From Methanobacteriota archaeon (lineage in GTDB: Archaea; Halobacteriota; Methanomicrobia; Methanomicrobiales; Methanoculleaceae), in NCBI GenBank assembly GCA_023393455.1, contig JAEWLJ010000017.1, forward strand, positions 1 through 64,000: a DNA stretch of 64,000 nt. Reading direction: 5' to 3'. Made by a program: the position numbers and the translations under genes. Within the stretch, counting starts at the first letter, position 1; every line of letters starts with the position of its first letter. Below, piece after piece: positions 27,357-38,674 of the stretch. Under the pieces are notes generated by a model. The model was not told the origin of the DNA and did not search any database. It worked only from the letters and a program-made list of their open reading frames with translations.

Positions 27357-28117
27357 TCCCTGAATGCTGCGAGGCTCCGCTTTGCCTCCTCAAGGTTCCG
27401 CCCCTCAATGACGGCCGGTCCGGAGTAGTCGCGGGCGATGACCCGCCCGGCCTTCTCCCAGGGGATGTTCCCCGCGCCGAGCGCAAGGTGTTCGTCTGAG
27501 CGCCCGTGGTTGTCGTGGATATGCAGGTGATCGACCTCCCGCACGTGCCCGAGGAAGGCGTCCACAAGGCCGTTGGTGTTTGCGTGCCCGAGATCCAGCG
27601 TGATCCCAATCCCCGCGATCCCTTCCGTGAGGCCGAGGAGCTCCTCGGGGTAGCGGCAGAGGAAGTCCTTGATGCTGATCATGTTCTCGACGCACGCGAG
27701 GACACCATGATCCTCTGCGTACTTCCCAATCTCGACAAGCGCGGTCTTCTGCATCTCCCAGACCTTTTCGGGGACAAGTTTACCTACCGGAGAGACGAAA
27801 CCGGGGTGGATCGTCACCCGGTCGGTCAGTTCGGCCGCGTGCTGGATGCAGCAGCGGGTCTGGCGGATTGATTCGCGCCAGATCGGGTAGTTCAGCGACG
27901 CGAGGTTTAAGTCGCTGTAGGGCGCGTGCACGGTCGCGAGAAGGCCGGTGCTCTCGAGGTTCTCCTGGACAGCAGCGAAGTTCTCGGGGTTGTCCAGACG
28001 ATACTTCCCGTCGGCGACGATCTCCCATCCGGCATACCCGATCTCTTCAAGCCCATAGACCCAGTCACGTGACTCCCAGATCTTCGATGATGCTGAAAAA
28101 TACGGGACAAGACTCAT
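27344..28117 (-). CDS. Sugar phosphate isomerase/epimerase family TIM-barrel protein
   Basis: A 257-residue TIM-barrel protein of the xylose isomerase-like / endonuclease IV superfamily. Visible metal-site elements are ATVHAPYSDLN, VTIHPGFVSP, ACVENM, TLDLGHANTNG, HLHIHDNHGR and the last strand AVIEGRN. The exact substrate cannot be read; such proteins in archaea are often annotated as sugar isomerases or AP endonuclease-like. It lies 2 bases after the UPF0200 kinase gene. Confidence 0.85.
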   Translation of the reverse strand: MSLVPYFSASSKIWESRDWVYGLEEIGYAGWEIVADGKYRLDNPENFAAVQENLESTGLLATVHAPYSDLNLASLNYPIWRESIRQTRCCIQHAAELTDRVTIHPGFVSPVGKLVPEKVWEMQKTALVEIGKYAEDHGVLACVENMISIKDFLCRYPEELLGLTEGIAGIGITLDLGHANTNGLVDAFLGHVREVDHLHIHDNHGRSDEHLALGAGNIPWEKAGRVIARDYSGPAVIEGRNLEEAKRSLAAFREWFV

Positions 28118-28119
28118 TC

Positions 28120-28665
28120 TTATCTACCTCCAAGCCGGCAGAACAGTGTGCGAACCTCTGCGCTGAACTCTTCAAGCGACCCTTCGTTCGTGACCCGGCA
28201 GTCCGCCCTCTCAAGGGCGCGCCCGAGCCCCCATCCGAGTTCCCGCTCGTCGCGGGCCCGGAACTCGTCGGGGGTGAGGGAGTCGTCGGACCGGCCGCGG
28301 TTCGTGAGCCGCCTGTAGCGCGTCTCAAACGACGAATCGATCCCGATAAGCGTGAAGTCGGGAAAGTGCTCTTTGAACGCCGTCACCTCATAGTCTCCCC
28401 GGATGCCGTCCACGAGTACCACCGGGGCGCCCGTCGCCTCGATCCTCGGGATGGTGATCCGGGCGATGGCGTCCATGCCGAGGTCTACGCGCAACTTCCC
28501 GGCGATTGCGCCACAGTTAGCGTCGGTTTGGGGGAGCCCGGCTTCCTTCACCCGTTCCCGTATCGCATCCCCCATGACCACGACAGGTATCCCGAGGTCC
28601 CGGGCGGTCCTTGATGCCTCTCCCTTCCCGCTTGCCGGCATACCAACAATTCCAATGACCTTCAT
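28120..28665 (-). CDS. UPF0200-type nucleotide kinase-like protein
   Basis: A 181-residue P-loop protein. The Walker A box is GIVGMPASGKGEAS at residue 5, followed by the base-binding region VVVMGDAIRERVKEAGLP and VLVDGIRGDYEV, and a lid with basic residues (ETRYRRLTNRGRSDD). This is the UPF0200 family related to dephospho-CoA and adenylate kinases; its substrate is not established. The start at 28665 places the P-loop at the normal N-terminal position. Upstream frame extension to 28755 is unlikely. Confidence 0.85.
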   Translation of the reverse strand: MKVIGIVGMPASGKGEASRTARDLGIPVVVMGDAIRERVKEAGLPQTDANCGAIAGKLRVDLGMDAIARITIPRIEATGAPVVLVDGIRGDYEVTAFKEHFPDFTLIGIDSSFETRYRRLTNRGRSDDSLTPDEFRARDERELGWGLGRALERADCRVTNEGSLEEFSAEVRTLFCRLGGR

Positions 28666-28811
28666 CAGGTTTCTCCTATATCCAGAACAGCGGGCCGTGC
28701 CGGCGAGAGACCGGCTGCAGGGTCCCGGCGATGCAGGTTGCGGCGGCCGCCGCAAATGTCTTTATAGACGTGCGTTCCCGTCGATATTATGCTTAACGTC
28801 ACCGGAAAGGG

Positions 28812-29510
28812 TTACCGTTCCGGGCCGTAGACGACCTCGCCGTCTTCCCGGGTCCGTATGCAGACCTTGCGGCCGAGCGACGTCGCGGCCGCCTCGAGTT
28901 CCTGCCGGGTCAGGGGTACGAAGCCCGGGGCCACCCCCTGCTGGAGCACGAGGTCAAGTCCGCGGGTATCCTGTGCGATGGCCGGAAGGTCTTCCTCACG
29001 GCCCCGGAAGAGGGTGACCACAGCCAGACAGGCCTCAAGGCGGCCGTCGGCCTTCGCGCGCCTGCAGGCGGCGAGCGACTGCTTCACCGCATCGGCGGCG
29101 GGAATCCCCAGGAGTTCGTCGTAGCGCTCCCACGTCGTCTTGATATCGAGCGAGATCATATCCACGAGATCCCCATCAAGGAGGTCCTCGATCACCCGGG
29201 GGAACATCCCGTTCGTGTGCAGGCCGACAGAGAACCCCATCCTGCGGGCGGCGGCGGCGAGGTGGACGAGTGCCGGGCCCTGCAGGGTCGGCTCCCCCCC
29301 GGAGAAGACCACGGCGCCCGCAACCATGCGGGACTCCCGGATCATCGCGAGGATATCATCGGTGTCGCGGAGGTCCTCGCCGTCCTGGATGGCAGCGTTG
29401 TGACAGTAGAAGCAGCGCGCGGGGCACCCCCGGAGAAAGACGGTGCAGGCCGCCCGCCCCCGCCAGTCGACGGTGCTGATCGGGACAAATCCTCCGAAAT
29501 TGACGTACAA
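28812..29510 (-). CDS. Radical SAM activase, anaerobic ribonucleotide reductase activator-like (NrdG type)
   Basis: A 232-residue radical SAM protein. The cluster motif is RGCPARCFYCHN (Cys-x3-Cys-x2-Cys), followed by FSGGEPTLQGPAL and LHTNGMFPRV. It begins with VNFGGFVPISTVDWRGRAACTVFL less its last residue, the typical start of NrdG2-type activases, which make the glycyl radical on anaerobic ribonucleotide reductase. No nrdD gene is in the window, so the partner is unproven. It is transcribed divergently from thiC. Confidence 0.85.
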   Translation of the reverse strand: MYVNFGGFVPISTVDWRGRAACTVFLRGCPARCFYCHNAAIQDGEDLRDTDDILAMIRESRMVAGAVVFSGGEPTLQGPALVHLAAAARRMGFSVGLHTNGMFPRVIEDLLDGDLVDMISLDIKTTWERYDELLGIPAADAVKQSLAACRRAKADGRLEACLAVVTLFRGREEDLPAIAQDTRGLDLVLQQGVAPGFVPLTRQELEAAATSLGRKVCIRTREDGEVVYGPER

Positions 29511-29606
29511 ATGATCACCAGGCGATAAAGAGATGCTCCGTTATTTCTTGTAAGCCTTGGCTTTCCGGCTAAGAAAAAAGATCTGAATAAGAGAAAGTAA
29601 AGTTTA

Positions 29607-29654
29607 CTTGTTGAGAGAACAAGCAACATTTAGCCACAAATTGAGAAAACAAGC
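29607..29654. promoter_or_regulatory. Candidate operator pair between nrdG-like gene and thiC
   Basis: A palindrome CTTGTT-N5-AACAAG spans 29607-29623. Its right half and spacer recur: TTGAGAGAACAAGC at 29611 and TTGAGAAAACAAGC at 29641, exactly 30 bases apart, or about three helical turns. The sites are 33-80 bases before the thiC start. This is the layout of a dimeric repressor bound twice. Archaeal thiamin genes can be controlled by ThiR, but I cannot match this to a known ThiR consensus. Confidence 0.5.
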
Positions 29655-29686
29655 CTTTATCAACTCTTTTCTGCAAATATAGACCC

Positions 29687-30961
29687 ATGGGTCTCATAGA
29701 AGACGCCCGGCGCGGCGTCGTCACCGAGGAGATGCGGATCGTCGCAGCAGCAGAAGGGGTAACCGAAGATTTCGTCAGGCGCGGCGTGGCCGACGGTCAC
29801 ATCGTCATCCCAGTCTCCCCCTACCGGGAGGTGAAGATCTGCGGTATCGGCGAAGGGCTCCGCACAAAGGTCAATGCAAGCATCGGGACGTCGACGGATA
29901 TGGTCGACGTCGATATGGAGATCGAGAAGGTCCGGCAGGCAGAGCGTGCCGGTGCCGATACGCTGATGGAACTCTCCACCGGCGGCGATTTTGCGGAGAT
30001 CCGGCGCCGGGTCGTCGAGGCTACCACCCTCTCGGTCGGGTCGGTCCCGCTCTACCAGGCATTCATCGAGGCCGCCCGGAAGCACGGGGCGGTCGTCCAC
30101 ATGGAAGAGGACGACCTCTTCCGGATCACGGCGGAGCAGGCGAAGCTCGGGACCAACTTCATGGCGATCCATACCGGGATCAACTATGAGACGATGAAGC
30201 GCCTGCAGAACCAGGGGCGGCATGGCGGGCTCGTCTCCCGGGGCGGGGCCTTCATGACCGCGTGGATGCTCCACAACGAGAAGGAGAATCCGCTGTATTC
30301 TGAGTTCGACTACCTCGTCGAGATCTTGAAGGAGCACGAGGTCACCCTCTCGTTCGGCAACGGTATGCGGGCGGGCGCCGTCCACGACGCGACCGACCGT
30401 GCCCAGATCCAGGAACTGCTCATCAACGCAGAACTCGCCGACAAGGCACACGAGCAGGGCGTGCAGGCGATCATCGAGGGGCCGGGACATATCCCGATCG
30501 ACGAGATCCAGACCAACGTCGTCCTGCAGAAGCGCGTCACGAACAGAAAACCGTTCTACATGCTCGGCCCGCTCGTCACCGACATCGCGCCCGGCTATGA
30601 CGACCGGGTGGCGGCTATCGGCGCCGCACTCTCCTCCTCTTACGGCGCGGACTTCATCTGCTACGTGACGCCGGCCGAGCACCTGGCGCTCCCCACCCCT
30701 GAGGAGGTCTACGAGGGCGTCATGAGCTCGAGGATCGCCGCCCACGTAGGGGATATGATCAAACTCAAGAAGCGCGACGCCGACCTCGAGATGGGCCACG
30801 CCCGCCGCGACCTCGACTGGGAGCGGCAGTTTGCGGTTGCGATGAACCCCGAGCGCGCCCGGGCGATCCGGGCCGAGCGGATGCCGGCCGATACCGACGG
30901 CTGCACGATGTGCGGGGACTACTGTGCGTTGAAGATCGTCGGACGGCATTTTAATTTCTGA
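29687..30961 (+). CDS. thiC: Phosphomethylpyrimidine synthase ThiC
   Basis: A 424-residue ThiC, the radical SAM enzyme that turns aminoimidazole ribotide into the hydroxymethylpyrimidine phosphate of thiamin. Typical segments are RTKVNASIGTSTD, LMELSTGGDF, RGGAFMTAWM, IEGPGHIPIDEIQ and DIAPGYDDRVAAIG. The C-terminal cluster motif is CTMCGDYCALK (Cys-x2-Cys-x4-Cys counting to the last Cys). It is the short archaeal type lacking the N-terminal extension of bacterial ThiC. No TPP riboswitch (THI element) is visible upstream; paired operator-like repeats are. Confidence 0.96.
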   Translation: MGLIEDARRGVVTEEMRIVAAAEGVTEDFVRRGVADGHIVIPVSPYREVKICGIGEGLRTKVNASIGTSTDMVDVDMEIEKVRQAERAGADTLMELSTGGDFAEIRRRVVEATTLSVGSVPLYQAFIEAARKHGAVVHMEEDDLFRITAEQAKLGTNFMAIHTGINYETMKRLQNQGRHGGLVSRGGAFMTAWMLHNEKENPLYSEFDYLVEILKEHEVTLSFGNGMRAGAVHDATDRAQIQELLINAELADKAHEQGVQAIIEGPGHIPIDEIQTNVVLQKRVTNRKPFYMLGPLVTDIAPGYDDRVAAIGAALSSSYGADFICYVTPAEHLALPTPEEVYEGVMSSRIAAHVGDMIKLKKRDADLEMGHARRDLDWERQFAVAMNPERARAIRAERMPADTDGCTMCGDYCALKIVGRHFNF

Positions 30962-30971
30962 GTGGGAGTGG

Positions 30972-31015
30972 GGGAGCGGGGGCGCTCCCGGCTTTCGCCT
31001 TTTTGTGGTATTTTT
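30972..31015 (+). terminator. Likely thiC terminator
   Basis: Directly after thiC, GGGAGC-N6-GCTCCC can form a hairpin (30972-30989), and two runs of five T follow (31000-31004 and 31011-31015). T-rich tracts terminate archaeal transcription. Confidence 0.5.
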
Positions 31016-31151
31016 CTCCAGGTAGCGAGGGTGTTCACGTGTGCAAGTGGATCTGACTCGATATCCTCTTGGACAATCTCCCGACATCAAATGGCCTCTC
31101 TAACCCCGTCTATCCCACAGTCACTAGCCCCGCCAACGGCTTTCGTGGGGA

Positions 31152-31177
31152 TATCGCCACGCACTGCCCCCGCCCCC
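31152..31177 (+). repeat. 26-base dispersed repeat, copy 1
   Basis: The 26 bases here (beginning TATCGCCACGCACTGCCCCC) are identical to the reverse complement of 44176-44201. Both copies lie in noncoding DNA. In this copy the right end is also the left arm of the GC-rich hairpin. Confidence 0.8.
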
Positions 31178-31451
31178 TTGGGGGCGGGGGAGGAGCGCGA
31201 AGCGCGGGTGGGGTGGGGGAATGCAAGCATAGCGAGTTTGAGCAACAGTGATGTGAGATGGAGACAGGCGAGGGGGGATGCTCCCCCCTCCTCGTCAGCC
31301 CCTCCCCCGGGGGCGATACCCCCACGGTCCAGCGTACCGGGCAGTTGCACACCAATCCCATGCATCCATCCATCGAATCGCTACCCTCGCCGCACCAAAA
31401 AACCGCACCATTATCCTCGCTCTCGCCCACACTCCCATACGAGGAAAGCCC

Positions 31452-31868
31452 ATGAAACCGGAAAACGAACAGATAGTCAAAGATTTTCTCGCCCACGCCG
31501 ACGACCTCAGCGATGATATCACGGACGACGTAGAAGAGATGCTCGGCGTCGTGCCGTTCATCTTCTCCATCCTCCGCGACCGGCCCGAATCCTTCGTGCT
31601 CTCCACTCTCGCCGACTACCGGTTCTCCCGGCCCGCCTCACTCGATGCAAAGACCGCGGAACTGATCGCCGTCGCGGCCGCCGCGGGAGCAGGGGCGGAG
31701 AGCTGCCTGAAGGTTCATATCGGGGCCGCGCTGAAAGAGGGCGCATCCCGCGACGAGATCCTCGACGTCCTCCTCATCGCCGCGATGATCGGCAAGACCC
31801 GCGTCCTTGCTTCCTCCCTCCGCCAGTTCCGGGAGGTCTGCGGCAGGGAGGAGGGGGCCGGAAAGTAG
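31452..31868 (+). CDS. Carboxymuconolactone decarboxylase (AhpD-like) family protein
   Basis: A 138-residue all-helical protein. The CMD core includes LDAKTAELIAVAAAAGAGAESCLKVHI with the last part GAALKEGASRDEILDVLLIA. The AhpD-type site would be Cys-x2-Cys; here only one Cys (AESCLKVH) is present, so classic peroxidase activity is doubtful. The ATG at 31452 is preferred because the upstream frame is noncoding repeat sequence. Confidence 0.8.
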   Translation: MKPENEQIVKDFLAHADDLSDDITDDVEEMLGVVPFIFSILRDRPESFVLSTLADYRFSRPASLDAKTAELIAVAAAAGAGAESCLKVHIGAALKEGASRDEILDVLLIAAMIGKTRVLASSLRQFREVCGREEGAGK

Positions 31869-31933
31869 GCAGCCACTCCCTCACCCCGAAGTATGCATGC
31901 TTTAATGGTGCATTTCAGCCAAAATTCACTACA

Positions 31934-32511
31934 ATGAGCCAGACAAAGGCGGCCCTCCGCCAGCAGGCAAAGGAGGTCCGTCTCCTTCTCTCGCCCCCAC
32001 AGATCGCCGACTACAGCAGCAGCGTAACCGAGCGGCTCCTCGATATCCTGGACGGCTTTGCGACCGTCATGGTCTACGCCGCAAAAGCCCCTGAGGTCGA
32101 GACCTCGGGCCTTATCACCGAACTGAACCGGCGGGGCGTGCGGGTCGTCGTGCCCATCATCGAGCGCGAGACCCACACCCTCCGCCTCTCCTACCTGCCG
32201 GACCCCTCTGTCCTCGTCCCGAGCACCTTCAACGTCCCCGAACCGATCGGCCGCGAACTCCCGGCCCGGCCGGAGGACGTCGAGGTCGTCGTCCTGCCGA
32301 TGCTCGCCTTCGACGCGGAAGGAAACCGGCTCGGCTACGGTGCGGGGTACTATGACCGCTTCCTCTGCTGCTACCCCCACCCAAAGAAGATCGGCATCGC
32401 GTTCTCCTGCCAGCAGATGCAGAGCATTCCCGCCGAGGAAAACGACGTGAAGATGGATTGCATCGTTACAGAAAAGGGGATCATCCGGCACAACGGGAGG
32501 GATACCCCGGG

Positions 32512-32521
<10 letters not shown>
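31934..32521 (+). CDS. 5-formyltetrahydrofolate cyclo-ligase family protein
   Basis: A 195-residue MTHFS-family protein. Motifs include ALRQQAKEVRLLLS at the N-terminus, VVVLPMLAFDAEGNRLGYGA and GYYDRFL, the ATP/folate-binding signature. The enzyme makes methenyl-tetrahydrofolate from 5-formyl-THF with ATP. Methanogens use tetrahydromethanopterin, so the substrate here may be an analogous pterin; that is inference. Its stop codon lies inside the TATA box of the cdc48 gene. Confidence 0.9.
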
Positions 32522-34996
<2,475 letters not shown>

Positions 34997-35071
34997 CGGG
35001 AGCGCCCCTGCCCGTGAGGCGCTCCCTCCGGGGATCCACCCCCCCACCAACAGCGATAGAATGTGATGCAC

Positions 35072-35524
35072 ATGAGTGACAGTCCAGCAGATATCTTCGA
35101 GCAACTCAACGAACTGATGAAACGCCTCATGGAGCAGGGGCTCAAAGAGCAGGGAGAACAGAACAGACCGTTTGCCTACGGATTCAAGATCGTCCTTCAC
35201 GATGCCGGAAAGCCTGAGATCCCGGCAACGGAAGCAACCCCCGTAGCAGAACCGGAAGAACCCTCATCCGAGGGGACCATCGAGCCGATAGCAGAGATGT
35301 ACACGACCGATGAAGACGTGACGGTGGCGATCGATCTCCCGGGCATCGAGAAGGAGAACATTCACCTGTCACTCATCAACGGGACGCTGACGATCATTGC
35401 CGGCGGCAATCAGCTGACCTCGGTGGAGGTGCCCGCCGTGGACGCCGACTCCATGCAGTCGAACTACAAGCACGGCGTCCTGGAAGTCAAATTCTCCCGG
35501 GGCAAGTCGATCCGGATCGACTGA
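35072..35524 (+). CDS. Hsp20/alpha-crystallin family small heat shock protein
   Basis: A 150-residue protein. The alpha-crystallin domain occupies the C-terminal half: VTVAIDLPGIEKENIHLSL, then the strand NGTLTIIAGG and the final KHGVLEVKFSRGKSIRID less its last residue. The N-terminal region is charged and likely disordered (AEPEEPSSEGT). The IxI anchor normally found at the C-terminus is not clear. ATGs at 35066 and 35072 are possible starts; 35072 is used. Confidence 0.85.
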   Translation: MSDSPADIFEQLNELMKRLMEQGLKEQGEQNRPFAYGFKIVLHDAGKPEIPATEATPVAEPEEPSSEGTIEPIAEMYTTDEDVTVAIDLPGIEKENIHLSLINGTLTIIAGGNQLTSVEVPAVDADSMQSNYKHGVLEVKFSRGKSIRID

Positions 35525-35949
35525 GGCACCGGGGTGCCTGCCGGTCCGGCTTCCCGGCAGCATCGCAATATTTTTGCTGAGAACACCATTCGCCCCTGAA
35601 GGAACCGCCATCATCGCGCTCGACCCGCCTCACGGCGTCATCCCGGCAACACCTCCCCGAGAGGACGCGCGAGCATCACCAGGGCCGTCACGAGCGATTC
35701 CCGGAAATGCCGCTCTCGAAAGAGCCCCTGTCCCGGAACCATTCACAAAAATCGGCACGACGTGTAAACGGCAGCATAGTAGCACTGCTGCCCCCTTTGG
35801 GAGCATCCACCGTAGAGGGGTGCCGGGATGGACGAACCTGCAGAGAGGCTGCCGCAGCCAACCCTTTTTCAAGGCGGCAACACCTACATATACAGTAATA
35901 CCTATCTACTAGTCGTAGGGGCATTTGCCCGCCAGGTAGTGGTGATTAA
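35525..35949. other. Intergenic region; fbp promoter at right end
   Basis: No convincing gene. A hairpin with T run (CAGCA...TGCTG around 35557-35578) after hsp20 may terminate that transcript. At the right end a TATA-like ACATATACA (about 35889) and a GGTGAT ribosome binding site 3 bases before the ATG at 35950 serve the phosphatase gene. Confidence 0.5.
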
Positions 35950-37047
35950 ATGGTCAAAACCACCGTGTCCGTGATCAAAGCAGATGTAGGCAGTCTTCCG
36001 GGGCACTCCCGTACCCACCCGAAGCTCCTTGAAACAGCCGCCCGGATGCTCAAGGAAGCAGAAGGCAGCATCATTATTGACTCACACGTCACCCATTGCG
36101 GCGACGACCTCGAGTTGATCATGACGCACACCAAGGGCGAGGATAACGAAGAGATCCACAAACTCGCGTGGAACGTCTTCACGGAGTGTGCCAGGATCGC
36201 CAAGGAGATGAAACTCTACGGCGCCGGTCAGGACCTGCTCGCAGATGCGTTCAGTGGCAACGTCAAGGGCATGGGGCCCGGGGTTGCCGAGATGGAGTTT
36301 GAAGAACGCGGCTCAGACCCGATCCTTGTCTTCATGGCCGACAAGACCGAACCCGGAGCGTGGAACTACTTCCTCTACCGGATCTTTGCCGATCCCTTCA
36401 GCACCTCCGGTCTCGTCATCGATCCCTCGATGCACGACGGGTTCACCTTCGAGGTTCACGACGTCATCGAGAAGCGCAAGATCCTCTTCAATACGCCTGA
36501 AGAGTCGTATAGCCTTCTTGCCTACATCGGAGCGCCGAGCCGCTACGTAATCAAGTATATCTGGAAGAGGGACGGTCTGATCGCAGCATCCACAAGCACC
36601 CAGCGCCTGAACCTGATGGCCGGCCGCTATGTGGGGAAGGATGACCCGGTCATGGTCATCAGGGCGCAGAGCGGGTTCCCCTCGGTCGGTGAAGTCATCG
36701 ACCCCTTCAGGACGCCCATCCTTGTTGCCGGCTGGATGCGCGGCTCGCACCACGGGCCGTTCATGCCAGTGGGTGTCTGCGATGCAAACTGCACCGCGTT
36801 TGACGGACCGCCGCGGGTCATCTGCCTCGGATTCCAGATCTGCAACGGGAAACTGATCGGGCCCGTAGATATGTTCGACGACCCGGCGTTCGACCGCGTC
36901 CGCGACCGGTGCTGCGAACTCTCCGACGTGCTCAGGGCCCACGGGCCGTTTGAACCGCACCGCCTCTCGCTTGAGGAGATGGAGTACACCACCCTCCCCG
37001 GCGTCGAGAAGCAGTTCAAGGACCGCTGGGAAGATCTCCCCGAGTAA
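35950..37047 (+). CDS. fbp: Fructose-1,6-bisphosphatase/aldolase, type V (archaeal)
   Basis: A 365-residue bifunctional enzyme of gluconeogenesis that condenses dihydroxyacetone phosphate with glyceraldehyde-3-phosphate and removes one phosphate. Signature stretches are VIKADVGSLPGHSRTHPK, SHVTHCGDDLELIMTH, YGAGQDLLADAFSGN, GPGVAEMEFEER, DKTEPGAWN and GSHHGPFMPVG. Length matches the family. A GGTGAT ribosome binding site precedes the ATG. The product feeds sugar synthesis from C3 in a methanogen. Confidence 0.96.
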   Translation: MVKTTVSVIKADVGSLPGHSRTHPKLLETAARMLKEAEGSIIIDSHVTHCGDDLELIMTHTKGEDNEEIHKLAWNVFTECARIAKEMKLYGAGQDLLADAFSGNVKGMGPGVAEMEFEERGSDPILVFMADKTEPGAWNYFLYRIFADPFSTSGLVIDPSMHDGFTFEVHDVIEKRKILFNTPEESYSLLAYIGAPSRYVIKYIWKRDGLIAASTSTQRLNLMAGRYVGKDDPVMVIRAQSGFPSVGEVIDPFRTPILVAGWMRGSHHGPFMPVGVCDANCTAFDGPPRVICLGFQICNGKLIGPVDMFDDPAFDRVRDRCCELSDVLRAHGPFEPHRLSLEEMEYTTLPGVEKQFKDRWEDLPE

Positions 37048-37049
37048 CC

Positions 37050-37057
37050 ATTTTTTT
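37050..37057 (+). terminator. T-tract terminator after fbp
   Basis: Seven T residues directly follow the stop codon of the phosphatase gene, the usual archaeal terminator form. Confidence 0.4.
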
Positions 37058-37205
37058 GCCGACGGCGCTTTATCGGCCCCCGTAACGCTTCCGTCTTCGT
37101 GACATACCCCACCGCCGCACCCGACAGGCCTCCCCCGGAGTCAAACGGCCGTCGGTGGTCGGTCAACGAAAACCTTAATGCATGAACATAACCATATAAG
37201 AACAG

Positions 37206-37442
37206 ATGGTTAACGGTATCGTACTCCCTGTTAAGAAGGTTTTTTCGCTCGTAGACTCTAAAATCACCGTCGAGATCAAGGACGACGGCAGGAAACTCCA
37301 GGGACGGCTCGTTGCAGTGGATGAACACCTGAACCTGCATATGGACGAGACCACGGAGTATACCGGAGAACAGCGGGGCCGCGCCCTCGGGACCGTCGTC
37401 ATCCGCGGCAATAATATCCTGACCATTGCACCCCTGCTCTGA
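37206..37442 (+). CDS. LSm (Sm-like) RNA-binding protein
   Basis: A 78-residue Sm-fold protein that should form heptameric rings on U-rich RNA. The Sm1 motif is GRKLQGRLVAVDEHLNLHMD and Sm2 ends GTVVIRGNNILTIAP. It precedes the winged-helix protein by 5 bases, so the two are cotranscribed. Confidence 0.92.
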   Translation: MVNGIVLPVKKVFSLVDSKITVEIKDDGRKLQGRLVAVDEHLNLHMDETTEYTGEQRGRALGTVVIRGNNILTIAPLL

Positions 37443-37447
37443 TAGCC

Positions 37448-37789
37448 ATGTCCGACCAGGAGGAAGAAGCACTCAAGGTAATCCAGTCCCATCGTCAGGG
37501 AGTCCTCCAGAGCGAGCTCTGGAAACTTCTTGATATCGACAGCAGGAAGTGCTCGAGGATCGTGAAGAGGCTGCTTGATTCCGGGCTGATCGAGCGCGTA
37601 GAGTTCCGCAGCGACGGCATCAAGACCTACCTGCTGCGCGCGAAGAAACGCGCGATCGACCCCTGCATCATCCTTGCGGGAGGAGAGGTTCTCCCCTGCA
37701 TCGGCTGCGATCAGGAGTGCACCCCGGAAGAGTGCGCACTCCTCCTCGACTGGATGTACCAGCTTGCTCTTGAAGAGTATCAGGAGTAA
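37448..37789 (+). CDS. Winged-helix protein with C-terminal Cys cluster
   Basis: A 113-residue protein. The first 70 residues form a winged helix of the MarR/Lrp-like type (HRQGVLQSELWKLLDIDSRK, then CSRIVKRLLDSGLIERVE). The C-terminus has five cysteines in PCIILAGGEVLPCIGCDQEC and TPEEC, a spacing suited to an Fe-S or zinc site. The combination suggests a redox- or metal-sensing regulator, which is inference. It is coupled with lsm. Confidence 0.75.
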   Translation: MSDQEEEALKVIQSHRQGVLQSELWKLLDIDSRKCSRIVKRLLDSGLIERVEFRSDGIKTYLLRAKKRAIDPCIILAGGEVLPCIGCDQECTPEECALLLDWMYQLALEEYQE

Positions 37790-37882
37790 GGCATCTCATT
37801 TTTACCGATTTTCTCGAACCGCGGCACCTGACAGCAGCTCAAACCCGGCACCTTTGCATGAGGCGTATCGCCGCCCTCGCCG

Positions 37883-38674
37883 TCATGCTCTGGCGACGAT
37901 CACCGTGGCATTATCGGTGCTTGCCGCGTCCCTGGCGGAATCGATCAATCTCCGGCATGCAGCATCAGGGTCGCGATCGAGCACGATCCCCCGGATGACG
38001 CTCTCCGGGACGTGGTCGTGCAGCCCGTCCGAACTGAGCAGGAGAACCCCACCGGCGAGTTCCACGATATCGAGGTCGACCTGCACCCGGGCCGAGAGGC
38101 CGAGCGCCTGGGTCAGGACGTTCTTTCGCGGGTGGAGCATCGCCTCTGCCGGGGAGATGACTCCCGATTCAACCAGGTCCTGGACATAGGTCTGGTCGCG
38201 CGTATGCCAGGAGGAGGTCGGCGTGATGATGTACGTCCTGCTGTCGCCCACCGTGCCGACCCAGCACCTGCCCGACTCGTCGACGACTGCCGCCGAGAGC
38301 GTTGTTCCTGCGTTCAGGGCGTTATCTTTATTGTACTCAAAAATAACTGCGTTGATCTGCTCGAACGCGCGTATGAGCATCTCGCCAGGGTCGTTCCCGG
38401 GAAGGTCTCTCCCTGCAGTCTCGGCGAGGATCTCGACCGCCATCCTGCTCGCAACCTCTCCGGAGGCATGCCCCCCGAGACCATCCGCGACGGCAAAGAG
38501 GTGATGCCCGCTCATCCGGCCGGCAAAATACGCATCCTCATTCTGCTTGCGCTTCCCTACATCGCTCATCACGGCGTACCGGAGCCCCGCCTCTCTTCTC
38601 ACCTGCACTTCTGAGTCAACTCTCTCTTCGGGCGGATAACCTTTTGGCAGCGGCATCTTCCCTTCGCCTCTCAT
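37883..38674 (-). CDS. PP2C-type serine/threonine phosphatase
   Basis: A 263-residue PPM-family phosphatase. Metal-site motifs are SDVGKRKQNEDAYF, VADGLGGHASGEVAS, GTTLSAAVV, VGDSRTYI, LLSSDGLHDHV and STDNATVIV. The ATG at 38674 overlaps the stop of the pflX-like gene by ATGA, which favours that start; ATG at 38656 is another option. It likely reverses Ser/Thr phosphorylation of unknown substrates. Confidence 0.92.
   Translation of the reverse strand: MRGEGKMPLPKGYPPEERVDSEVQVRREAGLRYAVMSDVGKRKQNEDAYFAGRMSGHHLFAVADGLGGHASGEVASRMAVEILAETAGRDLPGNDPGEMLIRAFEQINAVIFEYNKDNALNAGTTLSAAVVDESGRCWVGTVGDSRTYIITPTSSWHTRDQTYVQDLVESGVISPAEAMLHPRKNVLTQALGLSARVQVDLDIVELAGGVLLLSSDGLHDHVPESVIRGIVLDRDPDAACRRLIDSARDAASTDNATVIVARA

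Larger units (their letters stand above)
30962..31451. other. Noncoding region with GC hairpins and a dispersed repeat
   Basis: About 490 bases without a convincing gene. It includes an 11-base perfect inverted repeat CCCCCGCCCCC-TT-GGGGGCGGGGG (31167-31190), another hairpin GGGGGA-TGC-TCCCCC further right (about 31274-31288), and a 26-base match to the minus strand at 44176-44201. Words such as GCGCGAAGCGCG suggest degenerate repeat DNA. Confidence 0.55.

Noticed and set aside
29520..29686. TPP riboswitch before thiC
   Set aside because: No THI-element core sequences or suitable stems were seen; repeats look like protein operators instead.
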